Below are positions 1-9,583 of a stretch of 44,709 nt of DNA, piece after piece. Source of the DNA: a virus; IMG/VR virus record IMGVR_UViG_3300029985_000069, positions 1 to 44,709 of that record. One strand, 5' to 3'. The notes beneath the pieces were generated by a model. The model worked only from the letters and a program-made list of their open reading frames with translations. It was not told the DNA's origin and did not search any database. Numbering within the stretch: position 1 is the first letter of the stretch; each line of letters opens with the position of its first letter. A program made the translations under genes and the position numbers.

Positions 1-138
1 TACGTCACAATGTGCGATGAAACTGGTGCCCCAATTCCCGACGAAACTGGTGCAAATGTGACCTACAAAACCACTCGTATAGAGTTAGATACTGATGTAA
101 TTGTCAGACACATACTTTGTACGCAGGTGATTACCTAG
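1..138 (+). CDS. C-terminal end of an unidentified gene (partial)
   Basis: Frame 1 is open from the window edge to a TAG at 136-138, giving 45 residues that end ILCTQVIT. The next gene's GTG start overlaps this stop (TAGTG), as expected for adjacent genes in a phage structural operon. From its place just before a tail-completion candidate it may be a head-tail connector, but the fragment has no motif I recognise. Its true start lies outside the window. Confidence 0.55.
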   Translation, partial: YVTMCDETGAPIPDETGANVTYKTTRIELDTDVIVRHILCTQVIT

Positions 139-680
139 TGGTTGCATTCAAAGTTAAGATCCTTAAATTCGAAGTTCCGAGAGAGGATTTAGACAAGTTA
201 GCTACTCTTCCAGAAAGAATGGAAAAAGTGTGGCTAAACATCGTAATTAAAACGATACTAAACATTCAACGAGATTCGCAAGGTTTTGTGCCGATAGATC
301 AGGGCGTTGCGAAAGCATCTCATTACATAGTTTATAAAGACGGTCCCGACTCATTTACTCAAGCTGTTGCAGATGCGATGGAAGAGACTCACAATGACTC
401 AAGATGGGGCCACAAACATCGTAGGACCGAAGGACTATTTTTTGATAGTGCGCTTTCGGTAGAAGATGAATCAAGAGTTTTGTCCAATAGCAACTATCTT
501 TGGGGGTTCGTTTGTATAGCGGTTACTTACGGATTTGAACTAGAAACTGGTTTCGAATCTGGTTCGTTAAACGTGGTAGCAGATAACCCCGGAGCTTCAC
601 GACCATTTTTAACTCCTGCTGTGATTGAAAATGAGGAACCATTTCTATCAGCCTGTCGATTGTCTTTTGGAGCAGTATAA
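138..680 (+). CDS. Putative tail-completion / neck protein (HK97 gp10-like position)
   Basis: This 180-residue protein sits directly before the tail terminator and tail tube genes, where HK97-gp10-type neck proteins normally lie. I chose the GTG at 138, which overlaps the upstream TAG and is preceded by AGGTG about ten bases away; an in-frame TTG at 117 is less likely. The N-terminal half is charged and probably helical (VPREDLDKLATLPERM). The middle has HNDSRWGHKHRRTEG and the C-terminal half is richer in beta-type residues. No catalytic motif is visible. The role is inferred from gene order and size, not from a clear family signature. Confidence 0.6.
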   Translation: MVAFKVKILKFEVPREDLDKLATLPERMEKVWLNIVIKTILNIQRDSQGFVPIDQGVAKASHYIVYKDGPDSFTQAVADAMEETHNDSRWGHKHRRTEGLFFDSALSVEDESRVLSNSNYLWGFVCIAVTYGFELETGFESGSLNVVADNPGASRPFLTPAVIENEEPFLSACRLSFGAV

Positions 681-1153
681 TGTCAGTACCAATAACCGAT
701 ATTGCGCAAGTAAACGCGGCCATTTATCAGCTACTTCTCAACGTCACTGAGTTAGCTACATTGGTCGGCGTCCATCCAGAGACAGGTGTGCCTCAAATTT
801 ACTTCAATAGTGCCCCTCTTAAAGCGACCTATCCTATGTGCATTTTTAGGTACATGGGAGGTGGGTATAAACGAGGTGGTGGTGCCAAGAAAATATTCAC
901 AAAAATGACGTACAATATTCAGATCGTCACAGATGATACTTCTTTGGCATCCATTCTTCCTGCATACACAGCAATGGAACCTGTACTTCAACACGATCAA
1001 ACTGTAACAGATACCGTGTTTATTGGAATGCATTTAGACTCACCGATTTCTCACTCGCAAAATGACAATGGAATTGTCGTACAGTTTCTAGGCTATCAGG
1101 TAAATCTTATGGCGTACAATAACGCGACTAAATTCCTAGCTCCTGCGGGTTAG
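680..1153 (+). CDS. Putative tail terminator (DUF3168-like)
   Basis: The 157-residue product has the layout of tail terminators, which cap the tail tube and join it to the head. It has an N-terminal helix with a short-subunit start (ITDIAQVNAAIYQLLLNV), a region around residues 30-60 resembling the 'P.i.y...P....yP...' stretch of DUF3168, and alternating beta segments. ATG 680 overlaps the preceding TAA (TAATG) and has GGAG seven bases upstream. Its place between the neck gene and the tail tube gene supports the call. A direct family match could not be checked. Confidence 0.65.
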   Translation: MSVPITDIAQVNAAIYQLLLNVTELATLVGVHPETGVPQIYFNSAPLKATYPMCIFRYMGGGYKRGGGAKKIFTKMTYNIQIVTDDTSLASILPAYTAMEPVLQHDQTVTDTVFIGMHLDSPISHSQNDNGIVVQFLGYQVNLMAYNNATKFLAPAG

Positions 1154-1201
1154 ATGTATAATGAAACGTAAGCAGGTTTAAGTAGTGTGAGAACAAATTA
1201 A

Positions 1202-2425
1202 ATGAGTAACGCGAATCTCTCAAGAGCATCAATTTACCAAGGCGTCTATATCGGCTGGGAAGCTACGCCTGGAACTATTGTTCCGCCGACAAAACGACTG
1301 ATCGGAATGACCATTAATCAGGTCCCAAATATTCCGATTAAAACAGTCAAAAACATGGGTGCGAAAGGCGCTGTAGGTTCTCAGCGTGGAATGCAGTTCA
1401 CTGAGGCCAAAACAGAGGGTGTTGTTGACTTCAATAACTTCGCATATCTTCACACGATGGCGTGGGGTGCTTCACAGCTTTCTTCTGACGAAAATGCAAA
1501 CGTCGCTTACACGCGATTTTGGAACCCGTCTTCGACACAACCCGCGAACCCTCCTGTCGTCGCTTCTGTACTCCAGGGATCGGTCGCTGGTGCAGAGCAA
1601 TTTGGCTACGGATTTATGCCAAATTTCGACATCAAATGGACAAAAGATGAACTCACTTTTAGCGGTGAACTTACCGGCCAAAAACAGGATAGAGATGCGT
1701 CGTTCACTCCTAGCATCCAATGTACGGTAACTTCACCGGCGGCGGCGGCGGCAATTGGTGTCACAATTGGCGCAAATGTCACGGACGGAACTGTGCCGCT
1801 CGGTGTGTACTACACAAATCTCGGAAACCCTATCCATGTAACTGGCGGAAATACGATTGCTATGGGCGCGGCAGAACTTGTCGTTACTGCACTCGTTAAT
1901 GCACTCGTAGATAACGAGTATTTTGAGACGATTGCAGAGGTTCCTGCTGTACCTGCCGATCCGGACGTTTGGGGCGTCTACATTTCGTTAGACGGTTCAA
2001 CATTTACGCGACTGGTGGACACTCTCGAAGGCGGCATCACTTGTAACGGAATGTGGGCTCCTGTTTTTCATGCAGACGATAACCCTGCTTCGCCGTCATA
2101 TCAGACGTTTGATCGAATTGCCGAAAAGCAACCAGAAATCAGCGCAACTTTGACGACAGAAGAAGGCACAGAAGCTGACAACTGGATGACCTATCTTGAG
2201 GACGGAATTAAGGTCTGGTTGGGCGTCAAAGTTTTGGGTCCAGTTATCGACACAGACGGGGCCACAAACTATATGTGGAAACTCAACATTCCGTTCCTAG
2301 TAACTAAGCCTGATCCTGGCGATAAAGGCGACGTTTATGGAAACACATTTACGTTCGAACTTTGCCACGATCCTGAGTTTGGTTTGTTCCAATGTACTTT
2401 GGTCAACAAACTCCCAACTCTGTAA
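1202..2425 (+). CDS. Major tail protein (tail tube subunit)
   Basis: This 407-residue protein lies between the terminator and the chaperone genes, the position of the tail tube subunit that polymerises around the tape measure. The N-terminus (YIGWEATPGTIVPPTKR) and the C-terminal domain with acidic/Trp stretches are typical of phage tube proteins of the 'EATPGT' kind. Residues of about 180-285 look like an inserted, Ala/Val-rich beta domain that begins after a GC-rich run encoding five Ala; tube proteins often carry such decorations. Ribosome binding site is weak (GAGAAC). A strong hairpin follows the gene, as expected for a product needed in high amount. Confidence 0.8.
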   Translation: MSNANLSRASIYQGVYIGWEATPGTIVPPTKRLIGMTINQVPNIPIKTVKNMGAKGAVGSQRGMQFTEAKTEGVVDFNNFAYLHTMAWGASQLSSDENANVAYTRFWNPSSTQPANPPVVASVLQGSVAGAEQFGYGFMPNFDIKWTKDELTFSGELTGQKQDRDASFTPSIQCTVTSPAAAAAIGVTIGANVTDGTVPLGVYYTNLGNPIHVTGGNTIAMGAAELVVTALVNALVDNEYFETIAEVPAVPADPDVWGVYISLDGSTFTRLVDTLEGGITCNGMWAPVFHADDNPASPSYQTFDRIAEKQPEISATLTTEEGTEADNWMTYLEDGIKVWLGVKVLGPVIDTDGATNYMWKLNIPFLVTKPDPGDKGDVYGNTFTFELCHDPEFGLFQCTLVNKLPTL

Positions 2426-2447
2426 ACAAAAACTGAATACAGGATAT

Positions 2448-2488
2448 AATAAGGAGGATGGCGTTTACCGTGCGCTATCCTCCTTATT
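2448..2488 (+). terminator. Long hairpin after the tail tube gene
   Basis: A 16-bp stem (one G-T pair) with a 9-nt loop: the arms are 2448-2463 and 2473-2488. The right arm ends in TTATTTG, so it could be a partial terminator that lowers expression of the chaperone and tape measure relative to the tube protein. The left arm contains AAGGAGG, a perfect Shine-Dalgarno sequence, but no start codon is suitably placed behind it. Confidence 0.6.
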
Positions 2489-2528
2489 TGTCGTAAACGG
2501 TTTAGCAGCTAAAAGTAGGTAAAAGCAG

Positions 2529-2972
2529 ATGCCAGTACCAATTAAAAAAGTCAATAAAAATAAGGGTCTTAGGACTCTTAAAATGAAGTTCGGAGAGGAC
2601 ACTCTCAACATCGTTTATGATCGCTCGAAATATACACCGAAAGCGGAGCGAGAACTTAACGAGCGAGTTGCCGAACAAAATCTCATTGGAAGTCTCTTTT
2701 CAGGATTCCTCGGACAACTCGTTGTCGGATGGGATATTATGGACGTCCATCCAGAGGATACTGAGAAAGCCGAAAATCTCGAAAATTCGATGGAAACTCC
2801 TCCTGGAATGAAGGACTACGAAAACGCCGGAATTCGAATGGTTCCAGTTCCTCTTACTGACGAAGCATTTGATGCTTTTCTTTCGATCGAATTCCAAGGC
2901 GAATTGATGATCGAACTTGGGAAAGATCAGCGCCCAAACCAGAAGACGTCAGACTCTATGAACAATTTCTAA
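2529..2972 (+). CDS. Tail assembly chaperone, short form (gpG-like)
   Basis: The 147-residue zero-frame product lies just before the tape measure gene, where the lambda G / G-T chaperone pair sits. It is acidic and mostly helical. The short form ends in DSMNNF after the slippery site. The short and long products together are thought to coat the tape measure during tube assembly (established for lambda). AGG lies about nine bases before the ATG. Confidence 0.75.
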   Translation: MPVPIKKVNKNKGLRTLKMKFGEDTLNIVYDRSKYTPKAERELNERVAEQNLIGSLFSGFLGQLVVGWDIMDVHPEDTEKAENLENSMETPPGMKDYENAGIRMVPVPLTDEAFDAFLSIEFQGELMIELGKDQRPNQKTSDSMNNF

Positions 2973-3190
2973 CTAATAGGGGAAAAAGCGGTAAAGTTTT
3001 ACCTGAATTTACGGATATAGAAGCTGCTAAAGAAGGTGGTATGCCTTGGATGAAAGGAAGCATCGACGATAATCCATCATGGGTGCGCAATTATATAATT
3101 GCAAAACTCGGAGCAGAAAGAAGGGTAGAAGTAGTCGCTTTAGATAGAGCGAGACGAGAAGCAAAAAGAAACACAAATAAGAGACGATAA
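2529..3190 (+). CDS. Tail assembly chaperone, frameshifted long form (gpG-T-like)
   Basis: A minus-one slip at C CCA AAC joins codons 2529-2939 to the overlapping frame from 2939 to the TAA at 3188-3190, predicting a 220-residue fusion. The second frame is open well upstream of the slip and continues as PEDVRLYEQFLTNRGKSGK and then a Trp-rich, strongly basic tail ending NTNKRR. It has no start codon or ribosome site of its own near its beginning, so frameshifting is the simplest way to make it. The basic C-terminal part would contact the tape measure, by analogy with lambda gpG-T. Confidence 0.75.
2933..2939 (+). promoter_or_regulatory. Minus-one ribosomal frameshift site (C CCA AAC)
   Basis: CCCAAAC is read in the zero frame as C CCA AAC, the classical X XXY YYZ form. 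After slipping, both tRNAs still pair in their first two positions (CCC AAA). It lies 11 codons before the zero-frame stop at 2970-2972. GGGAAAG at 2919-2925 is also present but sits in the wrong register for a lambda-type slip. Confidence 0.8.
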
Positions 3191-3194
3191 AGAG

Positions 3195-6100
3195 ATGACT
3201 ACAGCGGCTCGTTTACTTGCGGAAGTCGGCATTGATCCTAGCGATTTTAATGCCGGACTTAAAGATGTACGTCAACGGCTTATTGACGTCGCTAAAGATG
3301 TTGATGTTGCGAACAAAGCAATTGATCGCACAAACAAGCAACTTACCTCAAGTAACGAGTCGCTTACAAAATCTCTCGTAACTGTTGAAAACTCTGCTGA
3401 CAGATTAAGCACTTCCGAGAAGAGTTTAACTAAAGCACACATTGACGCAGAATTGGCCGCTCACAAGCTGGCAACTGCCATCGAAAATGTTCTCCAGAAA
3501 AGAGGTGCGTTAGCGGCAGAAACTGAAGATGTTGCAGGGGCCGAATATGCTCTGGCTCGTGCAACAGAACAAGCGGCGATTGCTTATCTGCAAATGGCGA
3601 AAGCAGAGTTGACGCTTGAAAATGCTCAGAATTCTCTAAATATTACACAGAGAACTGGGTACGAAACAACTCGCCGACAAATGCTGATTACCTCTCAAAA
3701 TGCTGAGGCACAAGAAGCGGCGGCACAAGCGGCTCAGGTTCAAGCAGCGTCCCAAGCCACTCTAGCGGCAGAAGTTAAGGCCGCAAATAGAGCTTTATTT
3801 GAGCAGTCGCAATTTCAGTTAGCGGCGGCGGCTTCTTCTGCTGAACAAGCACTCAGATTTCAGGCCATGCAAAGGTCCGCAAATCCTAACCCAAGTGGTG
3901 CTATGCAAATGGCCGTACTTGGCGCTATGGGTGAGGGTGCAATCATCCCTCAAATTGCGGCTTATAACAGGCTTCAACAAGCATACGAAACTGCGTGGGG
4001 AACTCAGACAGCAATTAAGCTGAAAAATTTTGCAACTGGCGTAAACTCTGCGGCAGTACAAATGAGGCATTTTGGAACTGCCGCAACGATGGGAGTTACT
4101 GTACCTATCGCGGCGGTTGGTGCGGCCTTATTTATGTCGGCTGTTCAGGTCGATAAATGGAAGACAACTCTTGCTACTGCAATGCACTCTGCAAGTAAGG
4201 ATTCCGCAGAAGTAAGTTCAGCATTTAATATGCTCGCAGAGGCAGCAAAAGCACCGGGACTTGAAATAGAGTCTACGGTGCAGACTTATTCACGAATGCT
4301 TTTGCAGAATGTTGGCTCACAAGATGCGCTAACAATTGTAAAGGAATTCGGTAACCAATTAGGTCTTGTAAATGCAACGGCAGATCAGACGCGCAGAGTC
4401 TTCCTAGATATTACGAAAGCAATCGGAACAAAAACCTTTAATGGTCAAGAGTTTCGAATCATGGCGCAACAGATGCCTACTTTGCTCGAAGGATTGCGGG
4501 CAGTTTTTCACACAATTGATACTAAAAAGATTGGTGAAATGGGCTTCTCTGGAAAGGATGTTATGCTTGCCTTGGCGCATTACTTCCAGGGAACTGCAAG
4601 GGCCGCCGATTCTGCACAAAATGACATCAAGAAATTGAAGCAGGAATTGCTTCTAATGGCAGCAGGAATTGGTAAAGATTTACTGCCAGTTTTTCACGAG
4701 TTAGTTCCGGTAATTACTGGCTTTGCAGATGCCGCAAAACACGCCTTCGAGTCACTTACTCCTGAGACTAGAAGATTCGTAATTGAGGCACTTGCCGTAG
4801 CTGCATTAGTTGGTCCTCTTTCGACGCTTGCAAGTGCATTTTTAAGACTAGGTTCTTTTGGAATTAGAGGCATTGCTGGAATCATCGGTTTAATGTCTAA
4901 AATGCAGTACCAAATGGCTCTTGTTACTGAGGGCTGGACTGAGATGGAAGCGGCTGAAATTGCATTCGGTACAGCTTCGCTCGGAGTTTTAGGTCCTATT
5001 GCGTTAGCTATTGGTGCAATTGCTGTAGCTGTTTATGGAGCCATAAAAGCTGACGAGTACCTTCGAAACGATACGTCACTCAGTATTAAGAGTTTGAGCT
5101 TACTTTGGCAGGAACACGCAAGGGTAGCAAATTCTCAAGTTGCAAATACCGTAAAAGTTAGAGAACTTGTTGACGAGTATGGTGAGCTTCAAAAGAGTCA
5201 TATAAACACTAAAGATAAGGCTGAACAGATGCGTCGAATTTATGACGAAATCTATCAACTAAATCCGTTGCTGACTAAGGGTTACGACGATCAACTTAAA
5301 CCTCTTGGACTTATCGCAGATGCTCACAAAGCAATTGCAGAACAACTTGAGCGTCAAATAAGGGCGCAAAAAGAGCAACAAACTCTTGCAAGCTACGGCC
5401 AACCGATCAACGAAAATCTTCAGAAAAAAGCATCATTAGAAAGCGCAATAAATTTCATCAATGCTAAGGGAGTTCAAACACCTTTACCTGCTGGAAAAAC
5501 TGCGGCAGATTATCCCGGAAATGCGCATCTATATCAGAGCGTAATGCCGGGTGTAGATTACAACCCAAATGCTGTAGGAGGAAACGTCAATACAGACGCC
5601 TCTTCTGGCAAAATTTTTATCTGGGATAAAAGCGTAGAAGCACGTCAAAAAGCTATCACAGCTTTGAAGCTACAAATTCGTCAACTTGACGATCAAATGA
5701 GTGACGTCACTAAGAAGGCTAAAGACGCAATAAATCCTAAAGCTAACGGTCTAACTCTTCCTGCCGAACTTCCCTCACCTTATGCCGGAGGACTAAAGGA
5801 ACTTTTGAACGTAACTAAGGAGTCCGCTGATAAGTGGAAATCTCTTGAAAATTCGTGCGCAAGAGTTACTAGCGATGTTCTTCGTGCGACAGGCTTTCAA
5901 GTTAAGTGGACTGCGAGTGCCGCAGAGCTTAAAAAACAACTCGATGATGCGGTCAAATTAGGTCATGCCGCAATCGTTCCAAGAGGTAAAGAAAAACCCG
6001 GCGATGTTGTGTTCACTCCAGGGACAGGTCCTAGTGGAATTCACGCAAGTATTTACGCAGGAAAAAATACTCTTGAAAGTGCTCGTGGATCGTCACTAAC

Positions 6101-8270
6101 TAACTGGAAAGATGCGACAACTTATCGGCCAGATAGAACTGATTTCGATGTTGATTCTTTCAAGGAACAGCAAGACTCTAAAATGGCCGATGCAAAGCGT
6201 GCCGTTCGTGACGCTACTAGAGAGGCAACTGCGGCTGAAAAAGAAGATCAAAAGTTTAGAGAACTTTCCCTAAGTACCCTTGAAGATGTTAAGGCAAAAC
6301 ATGCCGAACTTATTCGAGAAATTCAGGGCGGTATCCGAACGACAAAAGAGGACACTAAAGCCGACCAACTTGCTGATGAATATCGGAAGTCTAATATTGC
6401 TCGTTTTTATGAATTAAACGACATCACAAGTCAGTTGACATTGACGACGAATAAGCATCTATTAGCGGTTATGAATTCCGTAATTGCAGAGCAGCAAAGA
6501 AATGTATCAGCTCAGCGATATATTGACACGTTAAAGCGTGTTGCTGAAATGGAAGAAACTGTTGCAAATAAAACCAAAAAAGCGAAACAAGAAGCGCAAC
6601 TTGCAACGATGACTGAACGGCAACAAAAAGCAATCAAAGAATTTGGTACCGAACAGGACGGTTCTTACACTGCTATGGATACGTCACTTATGGCGATTCC
6701 TAGAGTTAAGAATCTGTATGCTCAAACTCAGGTAGCTTCTAATCAGGAAGAAGACGCAAAACATCTTCAAGAAGCCGTCAAAGCTACACGAGAAGCCTTG
6801 ATGGAAGGAAAAGATGCGGCAAGTGCATACGAAAAAGCGATTGCAAAGATCGCCGAAATGGATGAATATTGGTTAGAAAATGGCCTAGCACTTCCCGAGT
6901 ATCTAAAGGCTATGAATGACGAGCTTGAGCGCAAAGCAAAACTCGAAGATCGTAAGCCTTATTTTAAGGCGTTTAATCAAGCCAACAGACCCCTACAGAA
7001 TTCTATCCAGGAAGGCCAGACTTGGCAGGGTGGAAAAGTCGATCAAAAATCGCAAGCAGTTGATAACTTTAAGGCAACCAATAGTGAGTATCTAAAACTC
7101 ATGAAAGGTTCTGAAAACGGCGAGAACTTTGTAGCTCAGGCAAATGAGCTTGCAGATGCGTTCGCTAGAGACTGGGATTTGAAGGACAAGAATCGCCAGA
7201 TTGCGGAGATGAATAAGACACTATTTGAAGTGGTGCATACTTCGCAAATGTTGGCGGCAACTGATCCGTTTAAGAAATGGCAACTTAGTCACCAACAGTA
7301 TGACCCTCAAAAGAATGCTGTAACTAATCCATTTTCTGAAGCGGCACAGACAGCAGGAGTTAGTGAAAAATCTATCTTCGATGTTGAGCAAGCAAACCTG
7401 GCTCAACAGAAGCTAAATGAGATGCGCGCTACGATGCTTAAAACATCGGCAGAAATGTCGGCGCAATCTCCATTTGAAGTGTGGAAACTTCAATTCGAAT
7501 ACTTCAATGAAGAGACGAAAAAATGGGAACTTCCTGAGTCTATGCGCACATTCGCAAATCAGGGTGGTTTACAGAAAATTTTTCAGTTCCAACAGACCGA
7601 AGCAATGATGAAGCAGTTCGCGGATAATACTGCGGACATTATGACGAGTTTATTTAGTCAAATTGCTAATGGTGCAAAGGTCAGTTGGTCGTCGATTGGA
7701 CGTCAGTTCGAAGTCATGCTATTTAAGATGGCTCAAGAGATGGCGAATAGTCAGATGAAACAGTTCTTCCAGTCGCAGATTTCTAAAGCGATTCCGGGAA
7801 TGCCGGGAGCAAACGGCGCAATGAACACCGCATCAATGACACAATTTAACGCTTCTTTAACTCAATTTAGCGCCACAATGCCGACGTCTATTTCTCTGTT
7901 CCAGGAAGCGGTAATGAATTTCTCAACTGCGGTCGCTGGAATGGGTGGAAGTACGGGGGCAGGTATGTTGCCGGGAATGGGTTCTGGTGGAAGCAGTTCT
8001 GATCCTCTTGATGGGTTCGCATTAAACGGTGAAGGAATTGGGCCATTTGGAGTGACACGGATGACTCCTAAAGCTACACCAATTTACGGTCCTTCTAGCG
8101 CACTTTCTGGAGCAGGAGAATCTCACATTTCTAACTCAGAAGCAACGACCACAAACAACTTCCATTATCACATTTATGGACGTGATGATAAGACAATTAG
8201 AAACACTGTAACTCAGTCGGTTTCTGATCTGACAAAACTTCAGGCTTCGACGAAAAAAAGAGTAGGTTAA
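3195..8270 (+). CDS. Tail tape measure protein with an internal peptidoglycan-peptidase-like domain
   Basis: The 1691-residue length predicts a tail of roughly 250 nm if the usual 0.15 nm per residue holds. Residues of about 1-260 are Ala/Gln-rich coiled coil. A TP901-type tape-measure core follows at about 310-440 (from VQVDKWKTTLATAMH to the FNGQEFRIMAQQMP region). Two hydrophobic stretches lie near 530-555 and 600-625. Between about 875 and 985 there is a segment with the look of an NlpC/P60-type fold: Cys888 in NSCARVTSDVLRATGF, PGDVVF, and His950 in GIHASIYAG. The remainder is helical, with a Gly/Met-rich stretch before the C-terminus. Such internal muralytic domains help tails pass the cell wall. 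The start ATG follows the chaperone stop by four bases with only a weak ribosome site. Confidence 0.92.
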   Translation: MTTAARLLAEVGIDPSDFNAGLKDVRQRLIDVAKDVDVANKAIDRTNKQLTSSNESLTKSLVTVENSADRLSTSEKSLTKAHIDAELAAHKLATAIENVLQKRGALAAETEDVAGAEYALARATEQAAIAYLQMAKAELTLENAQNSLNITQRTGYETTRRQMLITSQNAEAQEAAAQAAQVQAASQATLAAEVKAANRALFEQSQFQLAAAASSAEQALRFQAMQRSANPNPSGAMQMAVLGAMGEGAIIPQIAAYNRLQQAYETAWGTQTAIKLKNFATGVNSAAVQMRHFGTAATMGVTVPIAAVGAALFMSAVQVDKWKTTLATAMHSASKDSAEVSSAFNMLAEAAKAPGLEIESTVQTYSRMLLQNVGSQDALTIVKEFGNQLGLVNATADQTRRVFLDITKAIGTKTFNGQEFRIMAQQMPTLLEGLRAVFHTIDTKKIGEMGFSGKDVMLALAHYFQGTARAADSAQNDIKKLKQELLLMAAGIGKDLLPVFHELVPVITGFADAAKHAFESLTPETRRFVIEALAVAALVGPLSTLASAFLRLGSFGIRGIAGIIGLMSKMQYQMALVTEGWTEMEAAEIAFGTASLGVLGPIALAIGAIAVAVYGAIKADEYLRNDTSLSIKSLSLLWQEHARVANSQVANTVKVRELVDEYGELQKSHINTKDKAEQMRRIYDEIYQLNPLLTKGYDDQLKPLGLIADAHKAIAEQLERQIRAQKEQQTLASYGQPINENLQKKASLESAINFINAKGVQTPLPAGKTAADYPGNAHLYQSVMPGVDYNPNAVGGNVNTDASSGKIFIWDKSVEARQKAITALKLQIRQLDDQMSDVTKKAKDAINPKANGLTLPAELPSPYAGGLKELLNVTKESADKWKSLENSCARVTSDVLRATGFQVKWTASAAELKKQLDDAVKLGHAAIVPRGKEKPGDVVFTPGTGPSGIHASIYAGKNTLESARGSSLTNWKDATTYRPDRTDFDVDSFKEQQDSKMADAKRAVRDATREATAAEKEDQKFRELSLSTLEDVKAKHAELIREIQGGIRTTKEDTKADQLADEYRKSNIARFYELNDITSQLTLTTNKHLLAVMNSVIAEQQRNVSAQRYIDTLKRVAEMEETVANKTKKAKQEAQLATMTERQQKAIKEFGTEQDGSYTAMDTSLMAIPRVKNLYAQTQVASNQEEDAKHLQEAVKATREALMEGKDAASAYEKAIAKIAEMDEYWLENGLALPEYLKAMNDELERKAKLEDRKPYFKAFNQANRPLQNSIQEGQTWQGGKVDQKSQAVDNFKATNSEYLKLMKGSENGENFVAQANELADAFARDWDLKDKNRQIAEMNKTLFEVVHTSQMLAATDPFKKWQLSHQQYDPQKNAVTNPFSEAAQTAGVSEKSIFDVEQANLAQQKLNEMRATMLKTSAEMSAQSPFEVWKLQFEYFNEETKKWELPESMRTFANQGGLQKIFQFQQTEAMMKQFADNTADIMTSLFSQIANGAKVSWSSIGRQFEVMLFKMAQEMANSQMKQFFQSQISKAIPGMPGANGAMNTASMTQFNASLTQFSATMPTSISLFQEAVMNFSTAVAGMGGSTGAGMLPGMGSGGSSSDPLDGFALNGEGIGPFGVTRMTPKATPIYGPSSALSGAGESHISNSEATTTNNFHYHIYGRDDKTIRNTVTQSVSDLTKLQASTKKRVG

Positions 8271-8277
8271 ATAGTTC

Positions 8278-9573
8278 ATGTCGCTTTCAATAGATTCATT
8301 CTCTTATATAGCAACAACTGGCGTATCAGTTGCGACGTGGAATCATACGTGTTCTGGTACTAACAGAATGCTGTGTGTTTCTGTAAGCTATAATGACTGG
8401 CACATTGACGAAGTTGCGCCAGTTACTTACGGAGGTATCCCATTAACTTATGTGCCGGGTTCTGAAATTATTTTCGGAGATCTTAGTATAGCAACAAGAC
8501 TCTACTATTTAGTCGCTCCTCCAACTGGGACTTTCCCTATAGTTGTAACCCTTACCGGATCGTTCCCTATGATTAACTTTGCGACAAGTTACAATGGAGC
8601 TTCTGGCACAATAGGGACTACTAACAATGATGCCGAATATGGTAGCTCATATAACCCGACAATGGGTAGCGAACAGTACGGCGGTTGTGTCGTAGGTGTC
8701 GATCGGATATTTTTTAGCGTAACTTACAACGGAAATGGCGCTCCGACAATGGGCACCGGAAATATCGCTTTATTATCTGAAGATAATGGCGCATCTTTTG
8801 GTGCTACTCTCGTCGATATTAATCCTACTGGAACGATCGGTGGAGCATGGGCACCTGCTATTCCAGGAACGGGTTTTATTAATACGGGAGTTGTAGTGCA
8901 AGGAGGCATTCAGGTCCTTCCAGCTTTTCATGAAATTCGTATGGACCCAAGGATCGTTTATGATTCGACAGTTTCTCACGAATATTCGACCGCTATTGTG
9001 CCAGTTCCTTCTGGAGATGAGTACCGCAAACAGTTCTGGGCAACTGGTCGAAGAAAGTGGACAATTTCTAAGCAGATGTTGGACAACGATGCAATGGCTT
9101 CTTTGGTCACATTTTTTCGTGGTCGAAGAGGACGTGCTTATGGGTTCAGAATTCGTGACTGGAGTTTCTATAAAGTCACTGATATTCCGCTGCCAATTAT
9201 GACCGGTACTGGCGGACTTAATGCGCAACTACAGTACACGTATGACGACCCTATAAATCCTGAGACAATTTGCATCACCAAACCTGTGCTTGTTAGTGAC
9301 GTAAATAACGACATAACTCAGCCGGCATGGAACTACTCACCAGACATCACTTTGAAGAACGGTGGAGTGGCTTGGGATTCTGCTGGAAATTGGACGTTAG
9401 ATCGAACCACAGGTTTGCTTACTTATGCGGCAGATCAAACTGATTCCACAATCACATGGTCTGGTAGCTTTGATTTTCCCGCAAGATTTGACTCGGATGC
9501 CGCAGCATTTAAGCGCGAAGATTTGAACATTCAGAACTGGGACGATATTCAGATCGTACAGTTAAAATTCTAA
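8278..9573 (+). CDS. Distal tail protein (DUF2460 / GTA g12-like) with an N-terminal beta-sandwich extension
   Basis: The C-terminal half (about residues 220-431) carries the DUF2460 signature: a YRKQFWATGRRKWTIS stretch, then FFRGRRGRAYGFRIRDWSFY, and a C-terminal DIQIVQLKF strand. In the Rhodobacter gene transfer agent this family forms the distal tail ring. The first 215 residues are not part of that family. They are Gly/Thr/Ser-rich beta sequence (a VTYGGIPLTYV stretch resembling adhesin-like sandwiches) and could be a host-surface or decoration domain. The gene follows the tape measure by seven bases and starts the tip module. Confidence 0.85.
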   Translation: MSLSIDSFSYIATTGVSVATWNHTCSGTNRMLCVSVSYNDWHIDEVAPVTYGGIPLTYVPGSEIIFGDLSIATRLYYLVAPPTGTFPIVVTLTGSFPMINFATSYNGASGTIGTTNNDAEYGSSYNPTMGSEQYGGCVVGVDRIFFSVTYNGNGAPTMGTGNIALLSEDNGASFGATLVDINPTGTIGGAWAPAIPGTGFINTGVVVQGGIQVLPAFHEIRMDPRIVYDSTVSHEYSTAIVPVPSGDEYRKQFWATGRRKWTISKQMLDNDAMASLVTFFRGRRGRAYGFRIRDWSFYKVTDIPLPIMTGTGGLNAQLQYTYDDPINPETICITKPVLVSDVNNDITQPAWNYSPDITLKNGGVAWDSAGNWTLDRTTGLLTYAADQTDSTITWSGSFDFPARFDSDAAAFKREDLNIQNWDDIQIVQLKF

Positions 9574-9583
9574 GGAAGTTTGT

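Noticed and set aside
1151-1165. TATAAT near 1157 (and others at 13636 and 32131) as promoters
   Set aside because: No acceptable -35 lies 16-18 bases upstream, and no TG one base before the hexamer; the hexamers overlap gene junctions where TATAATG arises easily.
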